From Rhabdornis inornatus (lineage: Eukaryota > Chordata > Aves > Passeriformes > Rhabdornithidae), in contig VWZS01000496.1 of assembly GCA_013397075.1 (NCBI GenBank), positions 1,555,544-1,619,543 of the forward strand: 64,000 nucleotides of DNA. Reading direction: 5' to 3'. Below are positions 8,460 to 21,665 of this stretch, one piece after another (position 1 is the stretch's first letter; each line of letters begins with the position of its first letter). The position numbers and the translations under genes were made by a program. The notes below the pieces were generated by a model that was not told where the DNA came from, made no database searches, and was given only the letters and a program-made list of their open reading frames with translations.

Positions 8460-11400
8460 GTACAGTGAGAAAATGCATGGTTTTATTGGTACTGGTTAGG
8501 GTCAGCCTCAGGAGAATTATGGAGGTCATGTGAAATAGGTGCCAATAAAGCTTTTATTATTGTTATACAGACAAAAGAGCATTATGGAAAGAGATCCTTA
8601 CCAGACCTAACCATGGATATTTTGTTCTGTTAACAATCACGTTGGAAAATACAGAGACACTGTAAAAAAAAAAAAAAAAGCCCTGACTTTTCAAAGCTTT
8701 TCAGAACATTAACCTATTATCAAGTAAGATTTTTGGAATTATTTTCCCCCAGAAAATTAAGGTTTCCTGAAATGAAGCACTGCACACAACTCATTATTTT
8801 ACCTAAATCAAAAGAGCTAGGGAACTAAAAAATAAGTCTTGCACTGTCATAAGAGAATATAACTCTCAATTTTGAAATAACATTTAACATCTGATTTTTT
8901 GTGTAATGCAGCATAAGAAAAAAATAAAATTAATTTTTTAATAACAAGGTAGTCTTTAGTTTGTATGTATCCATTGTTTGAATCAGAAGATTTTCTGCTA
9001 AAACTTGAAGCTGAGGATTCTGAAGTAAAAATTTAAATGCTATTCCTCTTCCTTTATCCAGTCTTGAATTATTTTAGCAGAGCACTAAACTTTGTCAAGG
9101 ACTGTAATGAATGTCCACATGTGTTGATAGATTGAATTCTCAAATCAAACTTCAAAAACTGTTGGAGCTTAGTGAATTTCGTAAAAACTCATACCTTCTT
9201 AAATCTGATTGACTCAGGAGTTTTAGATTAATTCCAGGACAGAGCCAATTTCAATCAAAGCAAGTATTAAGAACTTACAGTACAAAACGTCCTTTGTACT
9301 TTTACAGTTGTGTAAAAGGAAAATTGAAGCATGGATCAAAGTTAGCCCCCAAATATTATTAACATTGGAGTAAAAATCATACTAGCTTTTCCACTTTGAT
9401 AGTAAAATATTTCAAACCGTGTATATACTATGGAGATATTCTAATGTTCAAGAAAACTTGTGAAAATTACATGAAACTTTATGATATTAAAAAATCACAT
9501 ATATTTATGATTTATAGTAATAAGATGCAAGTGTGTTCTGCATAGATAGAAAACAGAAAGCGTCTCCTTTCCACTGACTTTTGAGTCATTCATCATGAAG
9601 GAGGACAACTATTCAACCTCTAAAACTGTCATTAGATCAAGGAAAGTGTTTTCCCTTGTCATGTGAAAATTATGCTTCTTTAAATCATATCTGAGTAAAG
9701 CATACATATTGCCCCTCCAAACAAAAACTCTTTCACCAATGATATATATGCAAATGTAAAGCCATAAGTTTTTGAGTAAATCCATGAGTAGTTAGAGTTC
9801 ATGTGAGTCATTAAAATCTGGGGATGAATGTAATTTTCAAATGGTTCTGTAATAGATTATAAATGGTTTTGCAATGCTCCAGCATGTGTGGAGATATATA
9901 TCTGGAGATATATACAGTTACATACATATGAATATGTTTATTATGGTATACAAAAATTGCATTTTCATGCATCAAGAAAATAGTGCTGAAATGCTTTTAG
10001 AAAGGATTGAACCTAGTCAAAATTAATATTGTAATGAAGTCAGATGCTAATGTAAATCTATGGAAACCCCAAATGCATTCACTTTCTTGTTCTGAATTAT
10101 TTTGTTATCAATTCTGATTAGTCCTAGAAAACCCTGAAGCAGTAGGAAGGCTGGGTCAAGCATGGAGTGAACTCGGTGGTAAAGCTCTGTTTGTGCTATC
10201 TTCCCCAGGATCTCAGTGGAGCTCAGCAGGAAACCCAGCCACATCAGCTCCTTCTCATAAGATTCCCCTTTGACTTCCCAAACTCCTTGAGTTGTGTTAG
10301 GACAGCGCAAGCCAGTTCCCACAGCAATTCATTATGAAACCTGAGTACTTCAGCTCACATTCTGCCCTTGCCAGGACATGAGAAATCAACCCAGAAATTT
10401 ACACAAGCCTCTGGCTATGAATAATAAAATCTACACTGCAGTTAACTGAAATTGGAGCATTAAGTGGCCTTGCTGCAGGAAAATTTCCATATTAGGCTTC
10501 GTAAATGCATGTCTTGCCCAGAGGAAGCTAAAGTTCTATTTAAATGAAGACAGTACTGGAGAAGTGGGTGAGGAGAGCTGAAGGTGCAGCTTAGTTGTCT
10601 GCTATACTAAGTGGGAAGAGGTGCCAATGTCCCTTTTATGTCCTCTCATGCAAAATTCTTCCCCCACATCTGCTGGAGCGGACTAATCAAACTAAGTGGA
10701 GACTTCTGTGTTTAACCTTTTCATTCTGTGTTCCCCTTAAATATAGAGCATATCTAGCCAACATTTTCCACGTGTTTAGGGGTGACCATCACACAGGAAA
10801 AGTCAGGTGAATCTCTTTGTGTGGTACCTTCCAGCTGTGTCTCTTGGGGAGGATTTCTGGGTGCTCCATGACAGCACCTACCACGGTGCAGAGGCATGAA
10901 GGGCAGTTCTGCAGAGAAGATGCAGTCAGCTGAATTTCATGAAGGGAAGGACTCAGCTGGAGGTGGGACTGTTCTCTTTAGCCAGCACACTGTGGTGGTG
11001 TGGCTTCTCCACTCCAGGTCACAGATGGCTTGGTCTTGCCTTGTCCTGCTCAAATGCTCCATATGGCTTGGCTTTCTTGTCTGGGTGTGCGTGGGCAGGT
11101 TAAAAAGGATCATGGCACAGGCTTGGGCATATGTTTGTTCACAGTCTTCACTGCAAACTTACTCCCTGCAGGTTTTTGGCCTATCAGTCCCCTTTCAGTC
11201 CATGTCAGTGCAATTAGAGGATAATAAAGTCCATAGGCTGCTCCTGGTGGATGTCAGACCACCCTGTTTTGGCGGGCAAGAACCAAACCATGCCACACCA
11301 TTTGCACTTAGGACTAGAGGATGGAGCCAGCAGGAGTCCAACCTGCAGCCCCCAAACCCCTGTTGTGCATCTGGCAAGGGACCACAGTTTCCTTAGTGGG

Positions 11401-14400
11401 AAGAAGAGGTGCCCTTTCATCACCAGTTGTGGTAGTTGGTGTACGGGATAAGTACTTTGCAAAGGAAAGTACTCCTTGCCTACTCTTCCTCCTCTCTCCT
11501 GCTAGCATCCTTGTAAAAGTCTGGCAAACACCAGCCCTTCAGCAGTATTTATAGCTGTATCTCTATCTGATGAGCCACTCTAAAAGTAGGTTAACTCAAA
11601 ACATACTGCTTTGCTGCTTGGAAATACAGATGTGGAGGGATATCTGGTTCTAATATACAGATCACCTTATGGTGTGGCAGGTTTCAGTTTCCACAATAGA
11701 GAGTGCGTTTGTGCTAGGAGTGATTTAAGCCATTTGGGACCTTCAAAAGCAGAAACCGTTCATGAACCTTATTGGAAATGACTACACTTGGTGAAAAAAA
11801 AGGAAGAGAAACTAGAGGGGTGATCCGAGATCACACACATCTAAAGAGTGGAAAGGAAACCTTTTCAAATGTTGCTTTCTCACAGAAAATGCCTAAGATA
11901 AGTGTTCGAGAAGTATCTCCATTCCTTTGTTGAGCTATGAAGTCCTGTTAATGCTAATGGAACTATAATTTCATTGCAAAAAGCCAGATTTAGTAAAGAA
12001 CAGTCAGTTTACTAAATATTAGCACCATCCATCATAGTATTTTCTGCTGCATTTTCCGTTTTGCATTTCCCCTTTGGCCAAGGGAGGCAATGAGGAGGAA
12101 AACAAAGCAGGTTTTTCCTTTCAGACACACCTGGTGGATTTGAGCTCTGATATTTCTCTTTCCCTCAATACACGGAAATTCCTTAGGAAGAGCAAAATAT
12201 CAGCATAAAGATCATCTGTACAGATTGAAAAGAAGGATTTTGCCCTTGGGTCCAAAAGCTGGAATGTTTTCTGCAGATCATAGACTCCATAAAACATATG
12301 TACTTAATAAATAAGCAAACAAGCTTGTGCTTAAGTGAGGCTTCCACACAGTAAAGGAGAACAATATTTGACAAGTTGGGGTTGAAGGGTTGACATTTGC
12401 ATCCCTTGTACCCCAGAGCCACTTTTTCAAATATCCACTTTTCAGGTTCACAGCAGCTGGGGCACACAGCTTTTGAGGGGCACAAGAGGAACTTTTCAGA
12501 AGCTTATACCAGGTGATCTGAAATGGTGCTTCCTCACAGATCTGAGTGACCCCATGCAGAAAATGTGTGGAATACGTCTGTCCTGTCAAATGGGGAACCA
12601 GATGAGCTGAGGAATCTTTCCCTCATTCCCATCTACCTTCTCACTGCCTGCACAGGTCAGCAGGGAAAAGAGCAGAGGGGAAGCAGCTGGAGTGATGCCA
12701 GAACTTGGGGCTTTTGGCAGCTCTCTGCAGCAGGAGCTTGGGATCTTTTTGCATCCATCTTCTGTGGAGCTGTCAGCAGGTAAAACGCTCTGCTGTTTTT
12801 CTCAGGGCTGCTGAAACATGATGTGCTCTGTCTCCACCTTTGGCAGAGCTCGCCTGACCCTGCCTTGCTCCTTGCTTAGGGTGAGGACGATTCAATCCCC
12901 TTGGCAGGCCCAATGGGTCACCCAGGCTTGGTCAAGCCTGAGGAGCTGTCCTCTTACATTTAGCAGGAGAGAAAAAACCCCACCAGCTGCTTGCAATTGC
13001 TAAGACACTAAGCACAGATTTTGCTTCCACAACTGAAGGTTAGACAGCCATGATAGTCAGACTTAGCAAGGTCTTATCAGTCCCTTTTGGCTGTCAGGCC
13101 AAAGCCTGAACCCCTCCAGGTCTCCACACTGGGTCTCCTCTGGGTTCCCTGGGATGGAGGATGTGAGTGGTAAACGAGGTGTCTCTCCAAGCAGCAAGCA
13201 CATCATTGCAGTGCCTTGTGGTTCCCACTCAGGGCAGGAGCCAGACAGAAGTCAGATGTCAAGTCTGATGGATTATCTTGACTTTTACTGTGCAGAAAGG
13301 CAAGAAGGACACCTGTAGACAATCATCTATTTTCCCTCTCTGTGCACCCCTACTTGGCAGGGATGATGGCTCCAGCAAGTGCTGCCAAAATCACTGTGCA
13401 GGACATTGACATTAAACCAAAAACGTAACTTCTAGCTGTCTGATGCAGGTTGAAAAGAAGCCCACCTCTATTTCTAAATTTTCTGGTTGTTCTTATCTTG
13501 TTTGGCCAGAATAACCCTTTCCTCTTCCTTCATTTGTACCTTTTAGTATGAAGAACAGCAGAAGCAGACCAAGGACCTGACTCATCACTCCATCTTTAGT
13601 TTATCCTTAAAAATGTATACACATAGCCTCAAAGCTATGTCACAAAGCTGCATGGCAGCGATTCCCTTGCATAAAAGGCAAGTTTTGTGTGATTTGGCCA
13701 AATTATTACATGGTACAGTGAAGTCAAAGTAAAGTTCAGTTGAGGATACAAGACACAGTTAGATTTAAAAACACAGTTTAGATTAAATTTGCTTAGATTT
13801 GCTGTTCTTTTAGTCCACAGGGATAAAAAACTATTGATTCATCTGGAACTCTTCATTTCCACCATAATTTAAATTGTTTTATTAAGTGCAACAACTATAC
13901 TATTTTGAGTTAACTACATTTGGTTATGTGTTCAATTCAGAAAACAAAATGGTGTGACAATGAAATATTTCCTTGGACTTTTATTGTGTTGATCCAGGAA
14001 GTCTTGTGGGCATCCACCTCTGAGATCAGCAGAGAATTAAAAAGAGACAATGATTCAGAGTTAAAAAGATACCTTAGCCTTGTGAGATATAAATCAAAGT
14101 GCAAGTTTTCCTTGAAAAATATTAGTCTGAGGAATCTGAACTTCTTCTTTCCAAATCTAATGATGGATGGGAAGGATTAATGAGGATTTTAGCAGTACCT
14201 GCATCTTGCTGATTCTACTTAACACTCAGTATTTAGAAAGTTTTGGGAACCCTTCTGACACCAAACAAGGACTTCTAGATTCTTTAGTTTAAATTTAGAT
14301 TAGATTAATATTCCAGATTAGTTTGCTCCAATTTGCTACCAATTTTGCAACCAGTAATAAATGCCAATTATTTTATCTGTACCTAATCAGATATTAAGCA

Positions 14401-15740
14401 GGATATGTAGATGCAGATTATTTAAAATTCTACCACAATCAGCATGACTAGGAAAAGAATCATAAAAATCTCAGTGTTTTCTTTCACAGAGTCTGGATCT
14501 GGGGAAATTTTTATCTGGTATGAAACTTTATATAGCTTCCATTTAACAAGAGTAGTTTGGATCTGAATAAAATCTGAAGGAAAAAATTATAAAAGTGTGC
14601 CTTTCCTTCAGCTGGAATCTTCTGGATCTGACCTATTTCAAGACAGTGATTTTGACCATAGGCCACATGTTTTTTTTTTGGACTTAATTCTATTCTGCAG
14701 TCTTATCTGATGTTTCTTCTATGTGCACATTTAGCCAGGCTTCCTTGGTATGAAACACTACATTTGTGAGGCAATGCATGGGAAAGAATTTTTGCTAGCA
14801 GGAATCAGCATTTTGCATCTTTTCCTTGTGTAAATTAAGTCAATAAGAAAAGTGTCTGGTCATTCTGCACTAATTTTAAAAGCGTATAAAATATTTCTCT
14901 CCCCACTGCTTTAGCTTCCTCTTCTAATCTTCTTTCAAAATGTGTGCCTGTATTTACTTGAAGCTTCAATTAATGTAAGCAAAACATAGGTGAAAACAAG
15001 ACGATACAGAGGAACATCTTTGCTAATCCTTGACTGGAGACATGATGTGCAGATACCTTTTAATTGCTTAAACACCAGGGCAGGGTGTGCTGTAACTGGA
15101 GACAAAATGGACTTTTTCACAGTGCACCTCGAGGCTATATCCCTCCCCTGTCCAAGCACAGACCTCTGCAAAGTGCTCTCAACTCAGAGGTGTGCTTTTC
15201 TCATTTCTCACCAAAAGTTTATTCAAAGTGGAGCACAGGTGAGAAATGGTGTAAAACAACTTCAGAATGGTTCTGGTGCTGCAGGACCCCTTGGGATGCT
15301 CACAGGTGTTGTGAGAGCATAGTGCAGGTAACATATCTCAGACAAAAACCACTGCTGAGGTCCAGGTGGATTAAGATTTTCTTCTAGCATCTCTGTATTG
15401 CACAATCCAAATGTATACTAAACTTAGATCTGTACTTCTGCCAAGTCGCAATTTATAAATAAAAGGCTTCAGAGCAAGCCAATTTTCCTACTTAGTTTTA
15501 ATAGCTAATACTCTGAAAACCTCAAGGCTAATTAAACTGTTCATTGTCCTGCTGCATTTAATTATTCAGATATTGATCTAACATCTTAACACACAAGACA
15601 AAATAGTGACACATTTTATATTTGGAAATGGAAAAAATAGGAAGCAGACCTTCTTTGAAAATAATTTAGCAGTTAATAACTGAGCTCAAAGAGCAGTTTC
15701 CAAGTGTTGATTTTTTTTCATGAGCCACATAGACTTTTTG
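8457..15740. other. AT-rich intergenic DNA, no gene seen
   Basis: Mostly AT-rich unique sequence with short A runs (16 A at 8664-8679). GC-moderate stretches (about 10850-11500, 12550-13500) hold frames up to about 166 codons, but without domain, splice context or composition shift, so I treat them as chance. No repeat family recognised with confidence. Confidence 0.5.
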
Positions 15741-15748
15741 TCTACTTT

Positions 15749-15832
15749 AAAAAAAGTGAAAAAAGAAGAAAAAGGAAAAAAAAAAGTAGAAAGAACCCTA
15801 ACAAAAAGAATCCCAAACAACCAAGCAAAACC
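15749..15832 (+). repeat. A-rich low-complexity tract
   Basis: Runs of A interrupted by G, then AAC/AAAC words. Simple low-complexity sequence with no coding content. Confidence 0.8.
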
Positions 15833-16250
15833 TTACAGAATTACCCATAAAGCCTGCCTCAAATTTCACATCTAGATGAAAAAATACCCTACACAGTAAA
15901 TTGCCAAATCCATGTGCCTCTACAAAGACAGAGACAAGTCATTTGTAAAATCAGAGCAGCACAGAGCAATCCTGTGTTCAATTCTGATCCTACCTAAGAA
16001 AACCTCTGACCTTGGACTAATAAATATTTAGCTTGCCTTGCTCCTTCACTGCCTGTAAACTGAGCCTCATGTGTTTCCCTCTTTTACTGTTGTCTTACTT
16101 TAGGTCTTCAGGTTTCTGATACGGGACTTGGTCTTGCTGGGTATTTAGCCTTGGGACTGAAATAGAGCCCCACACAATACAGAGCAAGCTGGTCTATAAA
16201 GACAGCCTTGTCAGAGCTCTTTTTTTGAAAGAATTTGTGTTGCTCCTTAG

Positions 16251-16338
16251 GTTTTGTTTGTTTGTTTGTTTTTGGTTTTGTTTTCTTTTGTTTTTTTCTG
16301 TTGTTGTTTTTTGGTTTGTTTGTTTGTTGGTTTTTTTC
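16251..16338 (+). repeat. (GTTT)n low-complexity tract
   Basis: GTTT and GTTTT units with TTG variants over about 90 bases. It generates hydrophobic Phe/Val/Leu-rich frames that are artefacts of the repeat. Confidence 0.85.
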
Positions 16339-19300
16339 ATTTAAATGCCTTAGAAATATCTCATTCCTAGGAAGCTTTCTCATGACTTTTTTGGAAAAGC
16401 TATTTTCTTCTTCTCAACCACAATCTGTGAAGCTTTTGGAGAATAAGAAACACAGATGTTCTGGGTCCACCAGCATAATTTCCACTTTTATTATTACATA
16501 AACCAGAAAAAGAGAACCTGGATTATTTGTAGTGGAAATAATCTATAATTTAGTCATTTACAGCTAACCTAGATACCCTAATGTGCACAGAAACTTAGAA
16601 ATACAGCACACTGTCTCATCCACAAGACACATTTATCAGAAGCACTGTGCCCTAATAGTGCCTAGTAACTGTGAAGACAGTTCATGCTGGTATGTCCAGA
16701 ACATTGTTAGGTTGTTTGAAGGTAGCTGCTTAGTGTGTTTTGGTATTCCCGAAGTCATCCAAGATATTTACATAGGACTTCAATTATGAGCCAGGACTTT
16801 TGGGAGACAAGGCGCTGGAGCAGGACCTTGAGTGATACCAGACACATCCCTCTGAAAACTGATTCCTACCTGCAAAGACCGTGAGACAAAAGGCATTATT
16901 AATGTCTAAGTTTGTGGGTTTCTTGTGTTGTTTTGGTTTTTTCCTCCAGAGGACACACTAGAAAAGCAAAGTTTTGCTAAACCATAGGCAACTGTTCCCA
17001 CTGGATTTGATTTGGCCTGCTGGATGTAAGCCCTATGGTCAGAGGATCCCTTGGAGGAGAGCTAATTCTCCGGCTATGCAGCAAGAAAAAAACAACTATC
17101 ATAGAGCAAACTCAGTTGCATTAACTGTCCCTCCAGTGACACTTAGGCTGCCTTTTACTTGCTTCTGGGGCACCAGTAAAGATAATGAAATTAGCAGAAG
17201 ACAATGTAGTGCTCTTGACACCTCTGAAATGGAGATTTCACTGAAAGAGCGATGCAGACTGCTGACCCAGCTCTGGGGATCTCTTCATGCAAGGCAGCAC
17301 AGACCAGACACTCTGATGAGAGGGGCAAAGCTGAAGCTGCTGCTGAGAGGGAGCACAAGAGAGAGCAACAAACTGTAGGAGAGGCTTCCTATGCCTTAAT
17401 CCATGCCAAGGTTGTGCTTCCACTCAAAACTTCAATCTTGCAAGCTGTTAAGGTCATTAGATAGTTCTGGAATCATATTTTCATTGGAAAGAAGCAAATT
17501 TAAAAAATTTTACAGCAACATGTATTTCAGTACAATGGCTCAGCAGGGGATTGACTTAAAGCTTGACAAATGGGAAACATTGTTTTATGCAAAAGTACAA
17601 CATGCTCTGCCTTGCACCAGGAGGAAACATGGATTTTCCCTTAATTGGATCTAACACCAATTATAGGTTGGGTTACTATGAGGTTATAGGTAAAATATAC
17701 ATACAGGAATAGCATATGGCATCTGGTCATTATTGCACAATTCACTGGCTGGTAACTCCTATGCTGAGTCTCCAACTCAGAGTAACTGACACCAGATAAT
17801 ACAGTTGGGATTAATCCAGGCCTTATGAAGTGTTCCAAAAACTCGGAGCTAATTACTGGGTTTGAGATTCCCAGATTGGCATATGGTGTTAAAAAATGTT
17901 GTGCAATTGGAGGGAAAGCATAACTTTTGCCAGAGCTGCATTTTGCCGGAAAACTTGCTTTCCCCTCTGATTATTTATTGCTAATTGCAGAGAAGTGTCT
18001 TACATGTGTCAGTGAGTTTCTTTTTGAATCTGCTAGTCTAGATCCTGGTGCTCTTTAAAAAATTACCTTATAAAAACCATCAGAAAAAAATCTGGTTTCC
18101 AGTCTGGCAAAGACAGTAGAATTGACTGTCATAAACTGTAACAGATCACTTTGCAGTCACATTAAAATCAAGCTTAATAACATTAAAGCTTTTACGTGGT
18201 GGGAAATTCCACTTTAAATTCCTTCACCATCTGTTGCTTAAAAGTCAGCCATGAGTATTTCCCTTCCATTTCTCCTTGCTTTAGAATGGTCAATGCACAG
18301 ACACAAGTTTTTAAAGGCTATACTCAGGGTGGGGTATTGGAAGGGGAGCAGAAGGACCTTGGCTGTGCTGGAGTGAGAGAGTGGCATCTGCTGATAGGCA
18401 TCAGGGGCTGAAATTTCACTCACCAGAAACTGTTTTATCACAGTGAAATTATTCAAGATCTAAGTTGGTTGTTAAGCATTTTCTTGATGAATGTCCCTTG
18501 CTTAGATTTTGGAATTATTGTTGGAATAATCTGCTGAAGAGTTACAGAAATTTAGGTGCACCATTCATTATTTATTTGTTTGTATCACGGTATATCTCTT
18601 TACTGCAACTGTCCGAGCCCTTCCTTCTGCCATCTAAACAGCACCATCTTCAGGCACGTTTAAAACCTATCCATTACCCAGCGGTGACCTAGCTGTTCCT
18701 TGTACTGGGAATGCTCTTTTTCTGGTGCTGAAATTGCACATTTCCTCTTCCTGGCTTTTCTCTGGGCATCATCTTTAAGTCAAAATTATTCTATCACCCT
18801 GAAGATGAGACTACCAACCCCCTTGCAGTTGCACCCATTTTGTCTGTATGATGGAATCTTTTCTCAGATGGACACTTAAATTTTCTTTAAAGAGTTTCAC
18901 CATTATACCTGTTTCATACTGTTTATTTCTATCATTTACTGTGATTTTTTCCCCCGATCTCCTCCGTGGAAAGACCAAATCTATTTTCATTGATATGTTC
19001 AAACAATGTATTTCCACTTTCTGTTTTCACCCTTGAAAGAGACAAAGAGATTTCTAGATCAACTCTGTTTTGTTATCTACTTGTCTTGAACATATATTTT
19101 AACACAAGTAAAATCCAGTTAAGTCAAAAGAAATACATGAGTTATTAGGCTCTAGCAATTATGTTTGTTTCATATATAAACAAAACAAGTCTCGGCTCAG
19201 TGAGTATTAAAACCACAGGAACATGCAACGAGAGATACTCAGTACATTTATAATGACATCATAACCACCTACTGTTATTTCCCCCCACAAAATATCATTT

Positions 19301-19860
19301 GCATGGTTTGTTTATTCCTCGATTTTTTTTTTAATAGTCCAAAGGCAAACAAACAGAAGAAAATCTACACAGCAGGTCTGTGTTCAGTCAGTTTTCTGGA
19401 GCTGTTGGAAGATGAAGGAGAGACAGGCAGAGCCTCATCCCCTTCATCCCACCCATGGTCTCTGTGCAAGGCGGATTGTAAAGTGACTTATGTAGTACTT
19501 TATGGCAATGTTTGGCCTCGAAGAAACGCAGTAACTGCCTCTGTCCTTTGCTTGACATCTAGCAAATGACGGGGACATGCAGTCCCTCATTCCTGCCCTC
19601 TCCTTGCAAAGAGGAGGATAGTGCTTAACTTCAAGGACAGTGCTCACATCCAGCATTGCCTCCACGGAGTTTCCCCCGACTCCGTTGGATCCCTCCAATG
19701 TGGGTATTGCAGCACTGATAGAGAAAGCACAAGTTCTCCTGCCTTTGCTTCATTAGATAGACCAACAACGTGGTGACACTTGAGGTTTTCGTTAGTCTTT
19801 ATTTGGGAAAGAAAATTCCTCAATATTAAAACTGCTGGATTTGCCGATTTTCAGTTTTAC
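16339..19860. other. AT-rich intergenic DNA, no gene seen
   Basis: Unique, AT-rich. A frame of 134 codons at 16974-17378 has no recognisable domain and no splice evidence. Nothing else can be supported. Confidence 0.45.
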
Positions 19861-19869
19861 TGCGAGAGA

Positions 19870-21000
19870 TAATTTTGTCGAAGTTTTCACGTGGTAATTA
19901 CGGTGAACCTCTGCACGGCGTGTTCCGGAAATGCTGCAGCAAGCAGCATTCGCCAGGTTCAGTGAAAGGAGAGAGAAGATGCACCAGGGACTGTCCCGGG
20001 GTCCCGGGGCGCGTAAGCGGCGCTGGATGTGTGATCCAGACATTGGATGGATTGGATTGGATTGCATTGGATTGGATTGGGTGTGCAGGTCTTCAGATAC
20101 CGCATCTCTCTGCAGAAACAGGGGTCATTCCTCACCGCTGCTCGGCCTCCTCCTGCCCGCAGAGCCGCCCCGGGGCCGAGGGCCGGGACGGGCACACGGA
20201 GCTCGGGCGGGCGCTGCTTTTCCCCGGGGAAGCGGGAGGGAGAGGGGGAAGTCTCGGCCCCTCGGAGCCCCACGCTGTGCGGAGGTCCGAGGCTGGCTAA
20301 ACCATCCCCTGGAAGGCAGGGTACCGCCGTGTCTCATCCCTTTGGCCCCGGGGACGAGGCTGAGACAAAGGGATGTGCGGGGCGATGAAACTCGGCTTCA
20401 AAGAGGGGCGGCAAGATTGCCCCCCACCCTGGATAGGAACTAGGCTGTTCATAAAAAATAAAGAGGCTTTGCGATATCTTAGCCAGTGATAAAATTTTTG
20501 TGTCCTACTTTTGGGCGAGAGATCGCCTTTATGGGTTAATTTAAGAAGACGGAAGAAGCTGCGGTACCGGCCTGGAGAGGAAGGGAAGGATAGGAAAGTA
20601 TCGAGGCCCCGCTGGAGGGGCCGGCCGAGGGCAGGGGGACAACCAGAGCCCCCACGGCCAACCAGAGCCCCCACGGCCCCGGGCTGATGCTCGGCCCGTG
20701 CCCAATGGCACGCGGGTCTGTGTCCGCCCCGTGGGTCCGGCCCGGTTCGGCAGCTCCTGCAGTCCCGTGCCCAGGCCTGGGCTCAGCTCCGATGGGAGAG
20801 CAGGGATCCCCACGGCTGCGTCCCGACGTGTCGGGTCCTTCCCCTGCGAAAGGAAAGGGCAGGGCAGTTCCCCAAGATTCCCCGGCAATGGAGTCCCCTA
20901 ACAGGTCCCGGAGCGCCTGCGGCTCCTCCTCGCTCCTCCGATGGCACCGGGGGTTGGAGGGCTGCGCCTGGCGCCCCTTTCCACTCCTGAGAATAAGCAT
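19870..21000. promoter_or_regulatory. Distal CpG-dense cluster, part 1
   Basis: Composition changes abruptly from AT-rich desert to CpG-rich sequence at about 19.87 kb. It contains no recognisable exon, homeodomain or promoter-proximal gene. It lies about 19 kb upstream of HMX1. It could be a lncRNA promoter or a Polycomb-type regulatory island. Overlapping GC-rich frames on both strands are shadows. Confidence 0.45.
20041..20081 (+). repeat. (GGATT)n pentanucleotide repeat
   Basis: About eight GGATT units with single interruptions (GGATG and GCATT). Short microsatellite inside the distal CpG cluster. Confidence 0.85.
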
Positions 21001-21016
21001 AGACAGAGGAAAGCTT

Positions 21017-21202
21017 NTTTCCCTTTCCCTTTCCCTTTCCCTTTCCCTTTCCCTTTCCCTTTCCCTTTTTGTTTCCTTTTTCTCCTTTTCCTTTTTCCCA
21101 TTCCCATTTTCGTTTTCGTTTTCATTTTCATTTTCCTTGTTTTTTTCTTTCTCTTTCTCGTTTTCTTTTCTTTCATTTCTTTTCCTTTCTTTTCTTTATT
21201 TT
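21017..21202 (+). repeat. (TTTCCC)n and pyrimidine tract beside an assembly n
   Basis: An n at 21017 is followed by eight perfect TTTCCC units (21018-21065). About 140 bases of interrupted T/C and T/TTCG-type pyrimidine sequence follow. The n marks an unresolved join, so the true repeat length is unknown. Confidence 0.9.
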
Positions 21203-21289
21203 AGCCCATTTTTGGGGGCTGGTTTTGTCTCTTTTTACCCTGATTATTTTACTTTTTGAGATAAACCAGTTTTTGAAGTTCGTTTCGTT

Positions 21290-21665
21290 TTGCCAGACTC
21301 TCTCGGCCCGGGAGCCCAGGTTCCACGGCGTCCCTGAGGAAGAAGCAGAGAGGGGCTCGCACCTTTCCCGACGCCTTCGCGGAGCAGAGCGCGGCTCGCC
21401 CCGCTGGCAAACGGCACCAGCGCAGCCGAGGCCTCAGCGGAGAGGCGAGGAGGGGTGGAACACCGGGGATCTAACTCTAAATTTCTGTCCACCCAAAGCA
21501 GCTTCTCTTCCCAGCTGGGGGGTGAATTGGATGGGTCCCAGCGCCCTCGGGCAGCCGGGCATCCCCGGCCCGGGATCCGGTCCCGGCGGCCGCAGAGCCC
21601 CGGGAGCGACCGAGTCCCCCAGGGGGCTCTTCCTTCGATCGCTTTCCCTCGCCCCCCAGTAAAAC
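21290..21665. promoter_or_regulatory. Distal CpG-dense cluster, part 2
   Basis: CpG-rich sequence continues beyond the pyrimidine tract. No known domain occurs in any frame. Together with 19870-21000 it makes a roughly 1.8-kb island pair split by a simple repeat. Confidence 0.4.

Noticed and set aside
10896..11396. 166-codon plus-strand frame
   Set aside because: No recognisable domain, equal-sized frames opposite, no splice or composition support.
16235..16501. Hydrophobic, transmembrane-like small protein
   Set aside because: Phe/Val/Leu runs come straight from the GTTT repeat.
21018..21202. Telomere-like interstitial repeat
   Set aside because: The unit is TTTCCC, not CCCTAA/TTAGGG.
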